Shown: in pieces, positions 1 through 7,604 of the stretch
Layout of the letters: every line of letters begins with the position of its first letter
How positions within the stretch are numbered: the first letter of the stretch is position 1
Assembly: GCA_005768755.1 (NCBI GenBank)
Contig: VAFL01000020.1
Span: 1 to 64,000 of the forward strand
Direction of reading: 5' to 3'
DNA: 64,000 bases
Origin: Paracoccus denitrificans
Lineage (GTDB): Bacteria > Pseudomonadota > Alphaproteobacteria > Rhodobacterales > Rhodobacteraceae
The notes under the pieces: generated by a model
Told to the model about the DNA's origin: nothing
The model's input: only the letters and a program-made list of their open reading frames with translations
The model's database searches: none
Program-made: the position numbers and the translations under genes

Positions 1-2
1 AT

Positions 3-707
3 CGCCAGGCGGCAGCCCTCGGCGGCAATGTCCGTAAGGGCGAGCACGGCACGACGGTCGTCTATGCCGACCGCTTCACCCCGGAAGACGAGAAGCGCCG
101 AGCCCGCGAGACCGGTGAAGAACCGGGACGCGTCCCGTTCCTGAAGCGTTTCACCGTGTTCAACGCGGCGCAATGCGAAGGCTTGCCCGAGGACATCGCT
201 GTCGAGGCACCACCACCACCGCCAGGCATGATCGAGCCGAGGGTCGAGGCGCTGATCTGTGCCACTGGTATCGATTTCCGCATCGGCGGGGATCGCGCCT
301 TCTATGTTCCGGCGCTCGACTATGTCCAGGTGCCGCCACCGGCCGCCTATTTCGAACCGATCAACTGGCACAGGACGGCGCTCCACGAGATGGGTCACGC
401 CACAGGCCATGCCTCGCGCCTGGGGCGGGATTTCTCGGGCAGTTTCGGCACGAAGAAATACGCCTTCGAGGAGCTGGTCGCCGAGATGAACGCGGCATTC
501 TGCTGCGCCTCGCTTGGTATCGTGCCGACCGTGCGCCATGCCGACTATATCGGCTCCTGGCTGGAGGTGCTGCGCGAGGACAACCGCGCCATCGTCCGCG
601 CAGCTTCTCAGGCCAGCAAGGCGGCCGACTGGCTGCTGTCGCATCTGCCCGACGAAGATGCCGGGGAGCCGGTTCCGGCTGCAATCGAAGGGAGGGTCGC
701 GGCATGA
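3..707 (+). CDS. ardC: ArdC-like antirestriction protein, 5' end outside the window
   Basis: The reading frame is open from the first complete codon at the left edge, so the N-terminus lies upstream. What remains is the end of the N-terminal ssDNA-binding domain, including the conserved stretch ALGGNVRKGEHGTTVVYADR, followed by a zincin-like metallopeptidase domain with the zinc motif HEMGH (in ALHEMGHATGHASRLGR). ArdC proteins bind single-stranded DNA and shield incoming plasmid DNA from restriction during conjugation. A GTG at 156 is an internal codon, not the start. The stop overlaps the next start (ATGA). Position at the head of an ICE accessory arm fits an early-expressed protection gene. 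Confidence 0.85.
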   Translation, partial: RQAAALGGNVRKGEHGTTVVYADRFTPEDEKRRARETGEEPGRVPFLKRFTVFNAAQCEGLPEDIAVEAPPPPPGMIEPRVEALICATGIDFRIGGDRAFYVPALDYVQVPPPAAYFEPINWHRTALHEMGHATGHASRLGRDFSGSFGTKKYAFEELVAEMNAAFCCASLGIVPTVRHADYIGSWLEVLREDNRAIVRAASQASKAADWLLSHLPDEDAGEPVPAAIEGRVAA

Positions 708-1099
708 TCCTTTTGACCGGAACACAGCGCGACCGGCTTCTGGCCAATGGTCGCCAACGTGATGTGGATCACATCCCCGTCGTGAAATTCTTCAACCCCT
801 TCGGCGCGGGCGTCTGGCTCGCCACTGAGCTGGATCAGGGCGGCGACATCATGTTCGGCCTGGCCGATATCGGCTACCCCGAACTTGGCTCGTGGAGCCT
901 GGAAGAGCTGCGCAGGGTCCGATTGCCCTTCGGCATGGGGATCGAGCGGGATCTGCTCTTCACCGGGGATTTCCCGATCTCGGTCTGGGCGGAGGCTGCG
1001 CGGGAAGCCGGCAGCATCCGTGCGGCGGAGCGAGCCCTCTACCGCGCCGGTGCGGCATTCACCTGCACATCCGCAGATACGGAAAGCCAGGATTCCTGA
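704..1099 (+). CDS. DUF2958 domain protein
   Basis: 131 residues, translationally coupled to ardC by ATGA. It begins MILLTGTQRDRLLANGR and contains the conserved VKFFNPFG and ATWL-like (here VWLATEL) elements typical of DUF2958, a family found almost only on conjugative elements beside ArdC, ParB and strawberry-notch genes. No catalytic motif is visible and the function is unknown; the small acidic make-up and the pairing with ardC suggest a role in establishment of the element. The start is fixed by the overlap with the upstream stop. Confidence 0.75.
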   Translation: MILLTGTQRDRLLANGRQRDVDHIPVVKFFNPFGAGVWLATELDQGGDIMFGLADIGYPELGSWSLEELRRVRLPFGMGIERDLLFTGDFPISVWAEAAREAGSIRAAERALYRAGAAFTCTSADTESQDS

Positions 1100-1167
1100 T
1101 TTCCGGCTGTCGGCTTTGTGGCCTGGCGTCGCGCTCTTCAGAGGAAGAGGGCGGCGCTTCGCTTCGT

Positions 1168-1214
1168 GACGGGTTGGAGGTCGAGAGAGAGGCTCCCGGC
1201 CGCCCGTCGCGGAG
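1168..1214 (+). promoter_or_regulatory. Structured leader of parB-like gene (class B)
   Basis: Arms GACGGG (1168-1173) and CCCGTC (1203-1208) enclose a purine loop containing GAGAGAGAGG, and are followed directly by GCGGAG, part of the ribosome site. The same layout precedes the genes at 6696, 9057 and, in weaker form, 9638. Confidence 0.4.
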
Positions 1215-1222
1215 AAACCACC

Positions 1223-3271
1223 ATGGCCAAAGCTGCCAGGAAGAAGCCCGTCGCCCCGATGATCGTCTTTTCGCGGGCGCGCGACATTCCGTTCAACCGC
1301 ATCAGGCTGTCGGACAGCAATGTCCGCGAGACCGATGTCGAGGCGGGTCTGGACGAACTTACCCATGACATCGACCGGCGCGAGGATCTCGTGCAGGGTC
1401 TCAATGTCCGCGCCATCCTCGACGAGGACGGCAATGAGACCGGCGAGTTCGAAACCCCGGCCGGCGGCCGCCGCTACAGGTCCATCGCGCGCCTTGTCGA
1501 GGCCGGTCGCTGCCCGGCCGAAGGGCTCGTGCCCTGCATCGTCAAGAAGGCCGACGCCAAGACCTCGGCCGTGGACGACTCGCTGGCCGAGAACCTGCTG
1601 CGCCTCGCCCTGCATCCGCTCGACCAGTTCAAGGCGTTCAAGCGGATGTTCGACATGGGCATGTCGAAGGAGGAGATCGCCGACGCATGGCGGACCACCC
1701 CGCGCTACATCATGCAGCGTCTTCGCCTCGCCACCGTTGCGCCGACGCTGCACGACGCCTATGCGCGCAACGAGATGACGCTGGCGATGCTGGAAGCCTT
1801 CACCGTCAACCCCGACCACGAGCGCCAGCAGCAGGTCTGGGAGCGCATCAGCACGTCGTGGCAGAAGGAACCCTGGCAGATCCGCAACATGCTGACCGAG
1901 ACCACGGTTCCGGCCGCCGACAAGCGCGCCCGCTTCATTGGCGTTGACGCTTACGATGCGGCGGGTGGCCCGGTGCTGCGCGACCTCTTCTCCGAGGAGA
2001 ACGGCGGCTGGTTGCAGGACGTCACGCTTCTCGACCGGCTGGTCGACGAGAAGCTGCGCACCGTCGCCGACGAGATCGCCGGTCAGGGCTGGAAGTGGAT
2101 CGACGCGGCAGTCGAGCTGCCCTACGGCCACACCAACGGGTTGCGCAGGCTGGTCGGCGTGACCCAGGAACTGACCGACGAGGAACGCGCCACCCGAGAG
2201 GCGCTGCGCGACGAGTATGACGAACTCGAAGCGCAGTATGCCGAAGCCGACGAGCTGCCCGATGAGGTCGATCAGCGGCTCGGGGAAATCGAAGCCGAGC
2301 TGGAAGCCTTCGAGAATCGGCCTGTCACCTTCGCGCCGGAAGACATCGCTCGTGCCGGTGTCTTCGTCAGCATCGGCCGCGATGGCGAGTTGATCGTCAG
2401 CAACGGCTACGTCCGCTCCGAGGACGAACAACCCGAGACCGTCGATGGCGAGGATGCCACCGAGGGTGCGGACCCGTCCGATCCCGATGCGGTGCAGCGC
2501 GCGGTCATCACCGTCGGCGGCGAGCCCGTCCCGGACGCCGATGAAGAGGATGACGATGCCGTCAAGCCGTTGCCCGAGCGACTCGTGACCGACCTGACCG
2601 CCTGGCGGACGCTGGCGCTGCGCAATGCGCTTGCCAAGAATCCGCGCGTCGCCATGACGGCGCTGCTGCACAAGCTGGTTCTCGATACTTTCGAGCGCAC
2701 CGCCACCTCGGGAACCAGCCTCTATGCCGCCGTGCGTGATGACGACCGGCTCTGGGACTGGATCGACGGTCTCGACGATGCCAGCCGCCTGGCGCTGCTT
2801 GCGCATTGCGTCAGTTTCGGCGTCAACGCGCTCTACGAGCGGCCCAACCCCTATTCGGGGAATGGCATCTCGCAGCACGGTCTCGACCGCCGCATGGCCG
2901 AGGCCGAACGGCTGGCGCAGGCCACCGGCCTCGACCTCGTCGAAGCGGGCTGGAGGCCAACGGTCGAGAACTATCTGGGCCGCGTGACCAAGACCCGCAT
3001 CATCGAGGCGGTGCGCGAGGGTGCCGGCGATCGCGCGGCCGATCTCATCGCGCATCTCAAGAAGGGCGACATGGCGAAGGAGGCCGAACGGCTCCTGGCC
3101 GATACCGGCTGGCTGCCGGAGCCGCTGCGCCCCGCCATCGAGGCGCAGGCCGTGGATGGCGCGACCGATCAGGACGAGGACAGCGTGGCGCTGCCCGACT
3201 TCCTCGCCGGTGGCCATGAGGACACGGCCGAGGCCGCCGACGATCCGGAGGCCCTCGTCGCCGCCGAGTGA
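1223..3271 (+). CDS. Large ParB/Spo0J-family protein
   Basis: 682 residues from the ATG at 1223, preceded by GGAGA at 1211-1215; an upstream in-frame start at 1118 lacks a ribosome site and adds residues unlike the family. The N-terminal third is a ParB/Srx domain (IPFNRIRLSDSNVRET, then a GGRRYRSIARL box like the family GERRLRA motif), followed by the HTH-containing centre (SKEEIADAWRTTPRYIMQRLRLA). The middle and C-terminal parts are very acidic and unassigned. Chromosomal ParB is about 300 residues, so this belongs to the long form carried by Tn4371-like ICEs. It may act in partition or as a nuclease or regulator of the element; the ParA is far away (36.7 kb). Confidence 0.8.
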   Translation: MAKAARKKPVAPMIVFSRARDIPFNRIRLSDSNVRETDVEAGLDELTHDIDRREDLVQGLNVRAILDEDGNETGEFETPAGGRRYRSIARLVEAGRCPAEGLVPCIVKKADAKTSAVDDSLAENLLRLALHPLDQFKAFKRMFDMGMSKEEIADAWRTTPRYIMQRLRLATVAPTLHDAYARNEMTLAMLEAFTVNPDHERQQQVWERISTSWQKEPWQIRNMLTETTVPAADKRARFIGVDAYDAAGGPVLRDLFSEENGGWLQDVTLLDRLVDEKLRTVADEIAGQGWKWIDAAVELPYGHTNGLRRLVGVTQELTDEERATREALRDEYDELEAQYAEADELPDEVDQRLGEIEAELEAFENRPVTFAPEDIARAGVFVSIGRDGELIVSNGYVRSEDEQPETVDGEDATEGADPSDPDAVQRAVITVGGEPVPDADEEDDDAVKPLPERLVTDLTAWRTLALRNALAKNPRVAMTALLHKLVLDTFERTATSGTSLYAAVRDDDRLWDWIDGLDDASRLALLAHCVSFGVNALYERPNPYSGNGISQHGLDRRMAEAERLAQATGLDLVEAGWRPTVENYLGRVTKTRIIEAVREGAGDRAADLIAHLKKGDMAKEAERLLADTGWLPEPLRPAIEAQAVDGATDQDEDSVALPDFLAGGHEDTAEAADDPEALVAAE

Positions 3272-3325
3272 CGCGAATCAGCGGGGCGGCCTCCGTCGCC
3301 CCGCATTCCATCCCTTCCATCTCAA

Positions 3326-3362
3326 GGCCCGGCATCTCGCCGGGCCGCTTTCGTTTCAGGAG
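3326..3362 (+). promoter_or_regulatory. Hairpin leader (class A) before the gene at 3370
   Basis: Eight-base arms GGCCCGGC (3326-3333) and GCCGGGCC (3339-3346), then GCTTTCGTTTCAGGAG, whose AGGAG is the ribosome site. It looks like an intrinsic terminator or attenuator placed immediately before a start codon; sister copies lie at 3869 and 7147. Confidence 0.5.
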
Positions 3363-3369
3363 CAAGATC

Positions 3370-3846
3370 ATGTCCGCTTCCCTCATCTTCGACATCGTGC
3401 CGCTCGGCTCGCTCGTGGCCTACAGCGACGGCCAGCCGAAGCCGCCCGCACGTTTCACCAAGAAGCTCGCCGCGTGGAAATCCCGCAACGGGGCCGGTCG
3501 TCTCGTGCGCAAGGAACCGGGCCGCGAGCGCCCGACCTACACGACCACGCCGTCCTTCACCCTGCATGAAGGCGATTTCGGCGAAGGCGGCATCATTCTT
3601 ATCACCGTCATGCGCAGCTACGGCATCGACAGCGATCTGAGCTTCCGGGTGATCGAACGCCCGAAGATCGGTCAAGTCCGCGTTGTGCAGGATGTCGGAG
3701 AGAACGTCGAATTGCTGCACCTCGCGGAGAACCACGAGGCGGCCGAACTCTGGCTAGCCAGGAACGGCTACACCCGCGCGCGCCTCGAGGAGATCACCGC
3801 CGACGAGGCAGGCGCCGACGCCGTCGAGGGTCGAGCTGCCGCGTGA
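3370..3846 (+). CDS. Hypothetical ICE accessory protein
   Basis: 158 residues from ATG 3370, with AGGAG at 3358-3362 fixing the start. It opens MSASLIFDIVPLGSLVAYSDG, has a basic central part (KKLAAWKSRNGAGRLVRKE) and an acidic C-terminus. I do not recognise a characterised family, but a protein of this kind commonly follows the large ParB on alphaproteobacterial ICEs. No membrane segment, signal peptide or catalytic motif is seen. It is the first of a run of small genes of unknown role. Confidence 0.7.
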   Translation: MSASLIFDIVPLGSLVAYSDGQPKPPARFTKKLAAWKSRNGAGRLVRKEPGRERPTYTTTPSFTLHEGDFGEGGIILITVMRSYGIDSDLSFRVIERPKIGQVRVVQDVGENVELLHLAENHEAAELWLARNGYTRARLEEITADEAGADAVEGRAAA

Positions 3847-3868
3847 CGTTCGCCGATCCCGTTCATCC

Positions 3869-3911
3869 GGCCCGCTTGTCCCGTGACGGCGGGCCTTCTT
3901 CGTTTCAGGAG
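3869..3911 (+). promoter_or_regulatory. Hairpin leader (class A) before the gene at 3918
   Basis: Arms GGCCCGC (3869-3875) and GCGGGCC (3889-3895) with a 13-nt loop, followed by TTCTTCGTTTCAGGAG. The CGTTTCAGGAG tail is identical to the leaders at 3326 and 7147. Confidence 0.5.
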
Positions 3912-3917
3912 AACACA

Positions 3918-4184
3918 ATGGCCATTCCCGATCCCGTTCGAACGAACTTCGACACTCTGCTTCGTGCTGCCGATGACGGCAATCTCGCCCTTATGGAATG
4001 CCTCGACGCCGCGACCCGTGAGACACGCTATGTCCTGTGCGCGGTCGGCCGCGACGGGGGTGATTACGTCTTCACGCCGTTCGGCCATCTCGCAAGCGGC
4101 AACCCCTATGACGCCTATCTGCCGCCGGATCCCGACGATCCTGCCGGCTTTGTCGAGAAGGCCGAAGATGGGGGCGCATCATGA
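3918..4184 (+). CDS. DUF6117-like small protein
   Basis: 88 residues from ATG 3918 after CAGGAG at 3906-3911. The core FDTLLRAADDGNLALMECLDA, then RYVLCAVGRDGGDYVFTPFGHLA, matches what I know of DUF6117, a small acidic soluble family of mobile elements. Function is unknown. The stop overlaps the next start (ATGATGA), so the two are probably co-translated. The family assignment rests on sequence memory; the existence of the gene is clear from ribosome site, overlap and codon use. Confidence 0.65.
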   Translation: MAIPDPVRTNFDTLLRAADDGNLALMECLDAATRETRYVLCAVGRDGGDYVFTPFGHLASGNPYDAYLPPDPDDPAGFVEKAEDGGAS

Positions 4185-4477
4185 TGACGGTCGATGAAAT
4201 CTTCGCCGATGACCGCCGCAATCCGCCATCGGAGCGCTCGCTTCCCTGGGAGGAAACCCGCAACGGCGTCACCGTCATCGTGGAACCGAAACCGCATTGG
4301 GCCGAGGACATGCGCGCCTTCCGGCTCGATGCCCGCGAATACTGCCGCTATGCCGACTGGACGGCCCATGGCGCCCGGACGCGCTTTTTCGGTCATATCG
4401 ACACCTCCGGCGACGATGTGATGATGAAGGCCCGCGCCATGATCGCCCGCGAAATCGCCGATGGGTTCTGGGACTGA
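4181..4477 (+). CDS. Small hypothetical protein coupled to DUF6117 gene
   Basis: 98 residues beginning MMTVDEIFADDRRNPPSERS, coupled to the preceding gene by a 4-bp overlap. It is acidic, with several aromatic residues (WEETRNGVTVIVEPKPHW) and no signal peptide or membrane segment. I do not recognise the family. After it the DNA is non-coding for about 420 bases, so it ends a short operon that started at 3370 or 3918. Confidence 0.65.
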   Translation: MMTVDEIFADDRRNPPSERSLPWEETRNGVTVIVEPKPHWAEDMRAFRLDAREYCRYADWTAHGARTRFFGHIDTSGDDVMMKARAMIAREIADGFWD

Positions 4478-4538
4478 CCGGCCCTGAAAGCCGAACCTTG
4501 CACACGGGGCTATCGGGTATCGCTGCACAAGCAGCGAT

Positions 4539-4611
4539 GGATCGAGTTCGAGCTTCACCATTGCGCCAACTCCTTGGTGTTGTGGGGGCAACGGGTTCCG
4601 TCCCCGGCCTG
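4539..4611 (-). repeat. Inverted, decayed partial copy of the gene at 4902
   Basis: 4539-4561 is a perfect 23-base reverse complement of 5034-5056 (codons for MVKLELDP) and 4598-4611 a perfect 14-base reverse complement of 4974-4987 (codons for QAGDG). The segment between is diverged and 10 bases shorter than in the intact gene, which breaks the frame. Read on the minus strand it gives VFQAGDGT in one frame and MVKLELDPS in another. Confidence 0.7.
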
Positions 4612-4782
4612 AAACACACCCTGAATATCCGCCGGCAACGAGGCTGGCGCAGCAAAGCATCTGCGACGGGTTTCCGGCACCGGCTCGACGCAAAGCACCA
4701 TCCCCCGCTTCCATTCGCTAACCTTGGTCCGACCGTCTCTTTGCATTCAACCCCGGTGGGGTCGGCTTACGCGCGCGTGCCG

Positions 4783-4819
4783 CCCTCGGGGATTCGGAAA
4801 GAATCCGAACGCCCGAGGG
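4783..4819 (+). promoter_or_regulatory. Two-part hairpin upstream of the 54-residue gene
   Basis: Outer arms CCCTCGGG (4783-4790) and CCCGAGGG (4812-4819); inner arms GATTC (4791-4795) and GAATC (4801-4805) around a GGAAA loop; CGAACG is bulged on the 3' side. No T-tract follows, so a leader structure is as likely as a terminator. Confidence 0.45.
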
Positions 4820-4901
4820 TGATTGCAGATCCGGTCAGACACTTCGGGCGCCTGTCGCGCGGGGGATGGTCCCCCGCCTCCAAAGACAGGAGCCGGAACC
4901 C

Positions 4902-5066
4902 ATGTCCTACGCAGATGCCACCGCTTTCGCCGCCAGCCTCGCCACCACGCTGATGGTCGTGATCGTCGTGTTCCAGGCCGGGGACGGCACCCACGGCGCC
5001 ATGCCCGCCGACGAGTTCGACGGCGACGAAGAGATGGTGAAGCTCGAACTCGATCCCTTCGGCTGA
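4902..5066 (+). CDS. Small one-helix membrane protein (54 residues), hypothetical
   Basis: Begins MSYADATAFAASLATTLMV at ATG 4902 with AGGAG at 4888-4892. Residues about 7-24 form a single hydrophobic helix (SLATTLMVVIVVF), and the tail is acidic (DEFDGDEEMVKLELDPFG). No known family is recognised. An inverted decayed copy of its 3' half lies about 420 bases upstream, indicating local duplication and hence a real gene. The strong hairpin at 4783-4819 precedes it. It may be a small membrane protein of the element; no function can be given. Confidence 0.55.
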   Translation: MSYADATAFAASLATTLMVVIVVFQAGDGTHGAMPADEFDGDEEMVKLELDPFG

Positions 5067-5276
5067 GGCGCGAAAGCGCCTCCGCCCGACGGCCCGGCCC
5101 GCGTCAGGCGCAGCCGGGCCTTGTGCCATGCGCAGGCTGCGCATCGCCAGCGGCGGTGCCGAGGCCTCGCCTCGGCTCTGGAAAGGGAGAGTTGGGCCGG
5201 GATCGGGGCGAGCCTGGCGGAAGGAGAGGAGAGCGCCGCCGGGCCATATCATCCCGCTCTCCTGGAGGATCATCCA

Positions 5277-5765
5277 ATGACCGATACCGACAAACCAGCC
5301 ACGCCGGAATTCGACATGGCCGCCAGCGTCGCGCGCTTCTTCGCCGAGCGCGATGAGCGCAACCGTCGCGCTGAAGCGGTCCGTCCCGACAACAAGACGG
5401 CGCTGTTCGATGCGCTGGCCGCCGCAGGCATCACTCTCGTGACCGTCACCTTCGACGGTTCTGGCGACAGCGGCCAGATCGAGGACATCACCGCGCAATC
5501 GGACGACCGGACCGTGGACCTGCCGCAGGGCGAGATCACCATTGCCACGGTGGCATGGGGAACCGACAAGGTGACCGCAATCTCAATGGGCGTTGAGGCG
5601 GCCATCGAACAGCTCGCCTATGACTTCCTCTCGGAAACCCATGGCGGCTGGGAGAACAATGATGGCGCCTATGGCGAGTTCAGCTTCGATGTGGCGGCGC
5701 GCACCATCACGCTCGACTACAACGAGCGCTACACCGCCACCGAATTCTACAGTCACGAGTTCTGA
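5277..5765 (+). CDS. DUF6878-like protein
   Basis: 162 residues from ATG 5277, preceded by GGAGGA at 5263-5268. The N-terminal part carries a charged helix (VARFFAERDERNRRAEAVRPDN), followed by a beta-rich acidic domain containing VTVTFDGSGDSGQIEDI and a C-terminal NDGAYGEFSFDV motif. This matches my memory of DUF6878, found on alphaproteobacterial ICEs. The high Asp/Glu content is striking and resembles DNA-mimic proteins only in charge. Eleven bases separate it from the next gene, so they probably form one unit. Confidence 0.65.
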   Translation: MTDTDKPATPEFDMAASVARFFAERDERNRRAEAVRPDNKTALFDALAAAGITLVTVTFDGSGDSGQIEDITAQSDDRTVDLPQGEITIATVAWGTDKVTAISMGVEAAIEQLAYDFLSETHGGWENNDGAYGEFSFDVAARTITLDYNERYTATEFYSHEF

Positions 5766-5775
5766 GGGGGCGGAA

Positions 5776-6156
5776 ATGGCACATCCCTATCATCATGCGC
5801 TCTCGTCGGTGAAGAAATGGGGCGGCACGGTCGAGGATTACTTGCCCATCCATAGCTGGTTCGATGCCAGCAAGGAGATCCTGGCCGATTTTCGTCATCG
5901 CGCGCTTCGCCACCATGCCGAGGGCATCTTCATGGCCGAGACCATTTTCGGGGCGACGATCACCCTGTCCACCGGCAGGGTGATCCCGGCCCGATGGGTC
6001 GGGGAGCAGCATGTCCGCGAGGATCTGGGCCGTATCCCGTCCTTCGCCGATTGGGCGCGGGCAATCCACCCGGCGCCTTGGATGGGGCGGACGCAGCGGA
6101 TCGAGGCGGAGGTCGATCCGCATTGCGTCAATGGCCGACTTCAGGAAGAAGTCTGA
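5776..6156 (+). CDS. DUF6915-like protein
   Basis: 126 residues beginning MAHPYHHALSSVKKWGG at ATG 5776, with GGGGGCGG just upstream as a weak ribosome site. The conserved stretches LPIHSWFDASKEILADFRHRA and RHHAEGIFMAETIFG are those of DUF6915; the His-rich helices (HYH, RHRALRHHAEG) could hold a metal, but that is inference. Soluble, no signal peptide. It lies between DUF6878 and the secreted nuclease gene. Confidence 0.65.
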   Translation: MAHPYHHALSSVKKWGGTVEDYLPIHSWFDASKEILADFRHRALRHHAEGIFMAETIFGATITLSTGRVIPARWVGEQHVREDLGRIPSFADWARAIHPAPWMGRTQRIEAEVDPHCVNGRLQEEV

Positions 6157-6195
6157 GCAGTCGCGTCAGCCTCCCCCTTATGAAAGCCTCTTGCC

Positions 6196-6564
6196 ATGCT
6201 CAGCCATATCGTCATCTCCGTCCTGCTCTGCACGGCTTCCTGCGAGCCGGCGGAAATCCGCGTCTGGGACGGTGACTCGATCCGGCTGGGTATGGGACAG
6301 CAGTCCGAAGCTGTTCGGATATTCAACATCGACGCTCCCGAAATGGAGGGCCGCTGCATCCATGAAACCGACCTTGCCCGGCAAGCGAAGATCAGGCTGG
6401 CGGAAATCCTGCAAGGTCGGCGGGTCGAAATCCTGCGTCAGGGGACCGACCGCTATGGCCGGACCCTGGCGGCGATACGCGTCGAAGGCCGCGATGTCGG
6501 CGATATTCTCGTCGATGAAGGGCTGGCGAGAACCTGGGCCGGGCGGCGTGAGCCCTGGTGCTGA
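6196..6564 (+). CDS. Secreted thermonuclease (SNase) family protein
   Basis: 122 residues from ATG 6196. A short N-terminal hydrophobic stretch (LSHIVISVLLCTASC) acts as signal or lipoprotein-like leader, followed by a compact OB-fold nuclease domain with the family landmarks VWDGDSIRLG, RIFNIDAPEMEGRC (metal-binding Asp, catalytic Arg and Glu region) and DRYGRTLAAI, ending in LVDEGLARTW. Staphylococcal-nuclease relatives cut DNA or RNA with Ca2+. It is a regular cargo of conjugative elements, where an exported nuclease may help entry or clear extracellular DNA. Confidence 0.8.
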   Translation: MLSHIVISVLLCTASCEPAEIRVWDGDSIRLGMGQQSEAVRIFNIDAPEMEGRCIHETDLARQAKIRLAEILQGRRVEILRQGTDRYGRTLAAIRVEGRDVGDILVDEGLARTWAGRREPWC

Positions 6565-6641
6565 TCGCCGGATCGTCCCGCCGAGGTGCGGGACGATCCA
6601 CCGTCGGGACGGGAGAGTAAGAGTGCGGGCCGGTTGGCCGT

Positions 6642-6687
6642 GACGGATTGTGAGGCGGGAGAGGGGCTTCCGCCGTCCGTCGCGGAG
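6642..6687 (+). promoter_or_regulatory. Structured leader (class B) before the gene at 6696
   Basis: Arms GACGGA (6642-6647) and TCCGTC (6676-6681) enclose GAGGCGGGAGAGGGG, followed by GCGGAG at the ribosome site. The tail CCGTCGCGGAG is identical to that of the parB leader at 1204-1214. Confidence 0.4.
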
Positions 6688-6695
6688 CATTCCCC

Positions 6696-7121
6696 ATGAG
6701 CCTTTCCCACCACACCACTTTCGCCTCGATCGGCGAAATTGTCGCGCGACAGATCCTGCCCCGGCTGCGTCACAGCCAGCGCGTTGGGCGCGGTGATTTC
6801 CGCGCTGGACAGGGCGATGCGCTGCGCTTTCGCCCCCGCGTCATGGTCATTCAGGACAAAGAACTGGGCCTTGTCCTTGCCGGTCAGGTCCGGGCCGGGA
6901 GCGTGCTCTGGCAGCACCCGGTCGCGTCCGACGCCGAGGCCCGCCGCATCGTCACGGAGGCCAGCCGTCTGCGGGGCATGGCCTTCACGGCATCCGGGCG
7001 CGGCGATGCAGTATCCGCTCGTGATCTCCGCCACCGCGCCAACCTGCTCGAGGCGCGGCTGGTCGATCCCTTCTGGCGCGAGACGACTGCCGATCTGGTT
7101 CGGCTGCCACAAGCCGCCTGA
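6696..7121 (+). CDS. Hypothetical ICE accessory protein
   Basis: 141 residues from ATG 6696. A basic N-terminal region (RQILPRLRHSQRVGRGDFRAG) is followed by a beta-rich segment (RFRPRVMVIQDKELGLVLAGQ) and an arginine-rich C-terminal helix. I cannot assign a family. The basic character, unlike its acidic neighbours, could mean nucleic-acid binding, which is only inference. The gene has its own class B leader. Confidence 0.65.
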   Translation: MSLSHHTTFASIGEIVARQILPRLRHSQRVGRGDFRAGQGDALRFRPRVMVIQDKELGLVLAGQVRAGSVLWQHPVASDAEARRIVTEASRLRGMAFTASGRGDAVSARDLRHRANLLEARLVDPFWRETTADLVRLPQAA

Positions 7122-7146
7122 CCTGTTGCCCATTCCCACCCATTCG

Positions 7147-7181
7147 GCCCGGCCCCGCGCCGGGCTTTCTCGTTTCAGGAG
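7147..7181 (+). promoter_or_regulatory. Hairpin leader (class A) before the gene at 7188
   Basis: Arms GCCCGGC (7147-7153) and GCCGGGC (7159-7165) with a 5-nt loop, then TTTCTCGTTTCAGGAG. It shares the CGTTTCAGGAG tail with the leaders at 3326 and 3869. Confidence 0.5.
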
Positions 7182-7187
7182 CCTGTC

Positions 7188-7604
7188 ATGGCCGACTACT
7201 TCACCCATTTCTCCTGCCTGCTCGACGTGGGCAGCCCCGAGAACGCCGCCCGCGCGCTTGATCTCTACAACGCGCTGGCGCGTGAAAACGCCGCCGAAGA
7301 TCCGCCCTCGGACGGCTTCATGCTTTCGATCCAGCCCGAACATGGCGGCACCCAGCTCTGGATGCGCGATGACGGCACCGGCGATCCCGAGCATGTCATC
7401 CAGTTCGTCAAACGCTGTGCCGCCGCGTTCGGCCTGACCGGGCTATGGGGGATGCAATACGCCAATACCTGCTCACGTCCGAGAATCGACGGGTTCGGGG
7501 GCGGCGCGCATGTCCTCGACCTCGCCACCGGCGAGACGGTGGACTGGATCTACACCGACGGTTGGCTTTCCACCGTTCTGGACGGGGGCGACCCCAATGC
7601 CTGA
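7188..7604 (+). CDS. Hypothetical ICE accessory protein
   Basis: 138 residues beginning MADYFTHFSCLLDVGS. The centre (LSIQPEHGGTQLWMRDDGTGDPEHVIQFVKRCA) and the Gly-rich part (RPRIDGFGGGAHVLDLATGETVDW) recur in proteins of alphaproteobacterial ICEs, always just upstream of the family encoded next. It is acidic and soluble, and its function is unknown. The stop lies inside the next gene (8-bp overlap), so the two are co-translated and may work as a pair. Confidence 0.7.
   Translation: MADYFTHFSCLLDVGSPENAARALDLYNALARENAAEDPPSDGFMLSIQPEHGGTQLWMRDDGTGDPEHVIQFVKRCAAAFGLTGLWGMQYANTCSRPRIDGFGGGAHVLDLATGETVDWIYTDGWLSTVLDGGDPNA

Larger units (their letters stand above)
4478..4901. other. Non-coding stretch with inverted gene relic and hairpin
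   Basis: No convincing gene. It holds (i) a decayed inverted copy of the 3' part of the gene at 4902 (4539-4611), (ii) a CCCCGGTGGGG mini-palindrome at 4751-4761 and (iii) a strong bipartite hairpin at 4783-4819. The downstream gene starts 82 bases after the hairpin. Confidence 0.6.

Noticed and set aside
608..3217. 869-codon open frame on the minus strand across the parB-like gene
   Set aside because: It is the antisense shadow of a GC-rich gene; no ribosome site, odd composition and no family features.
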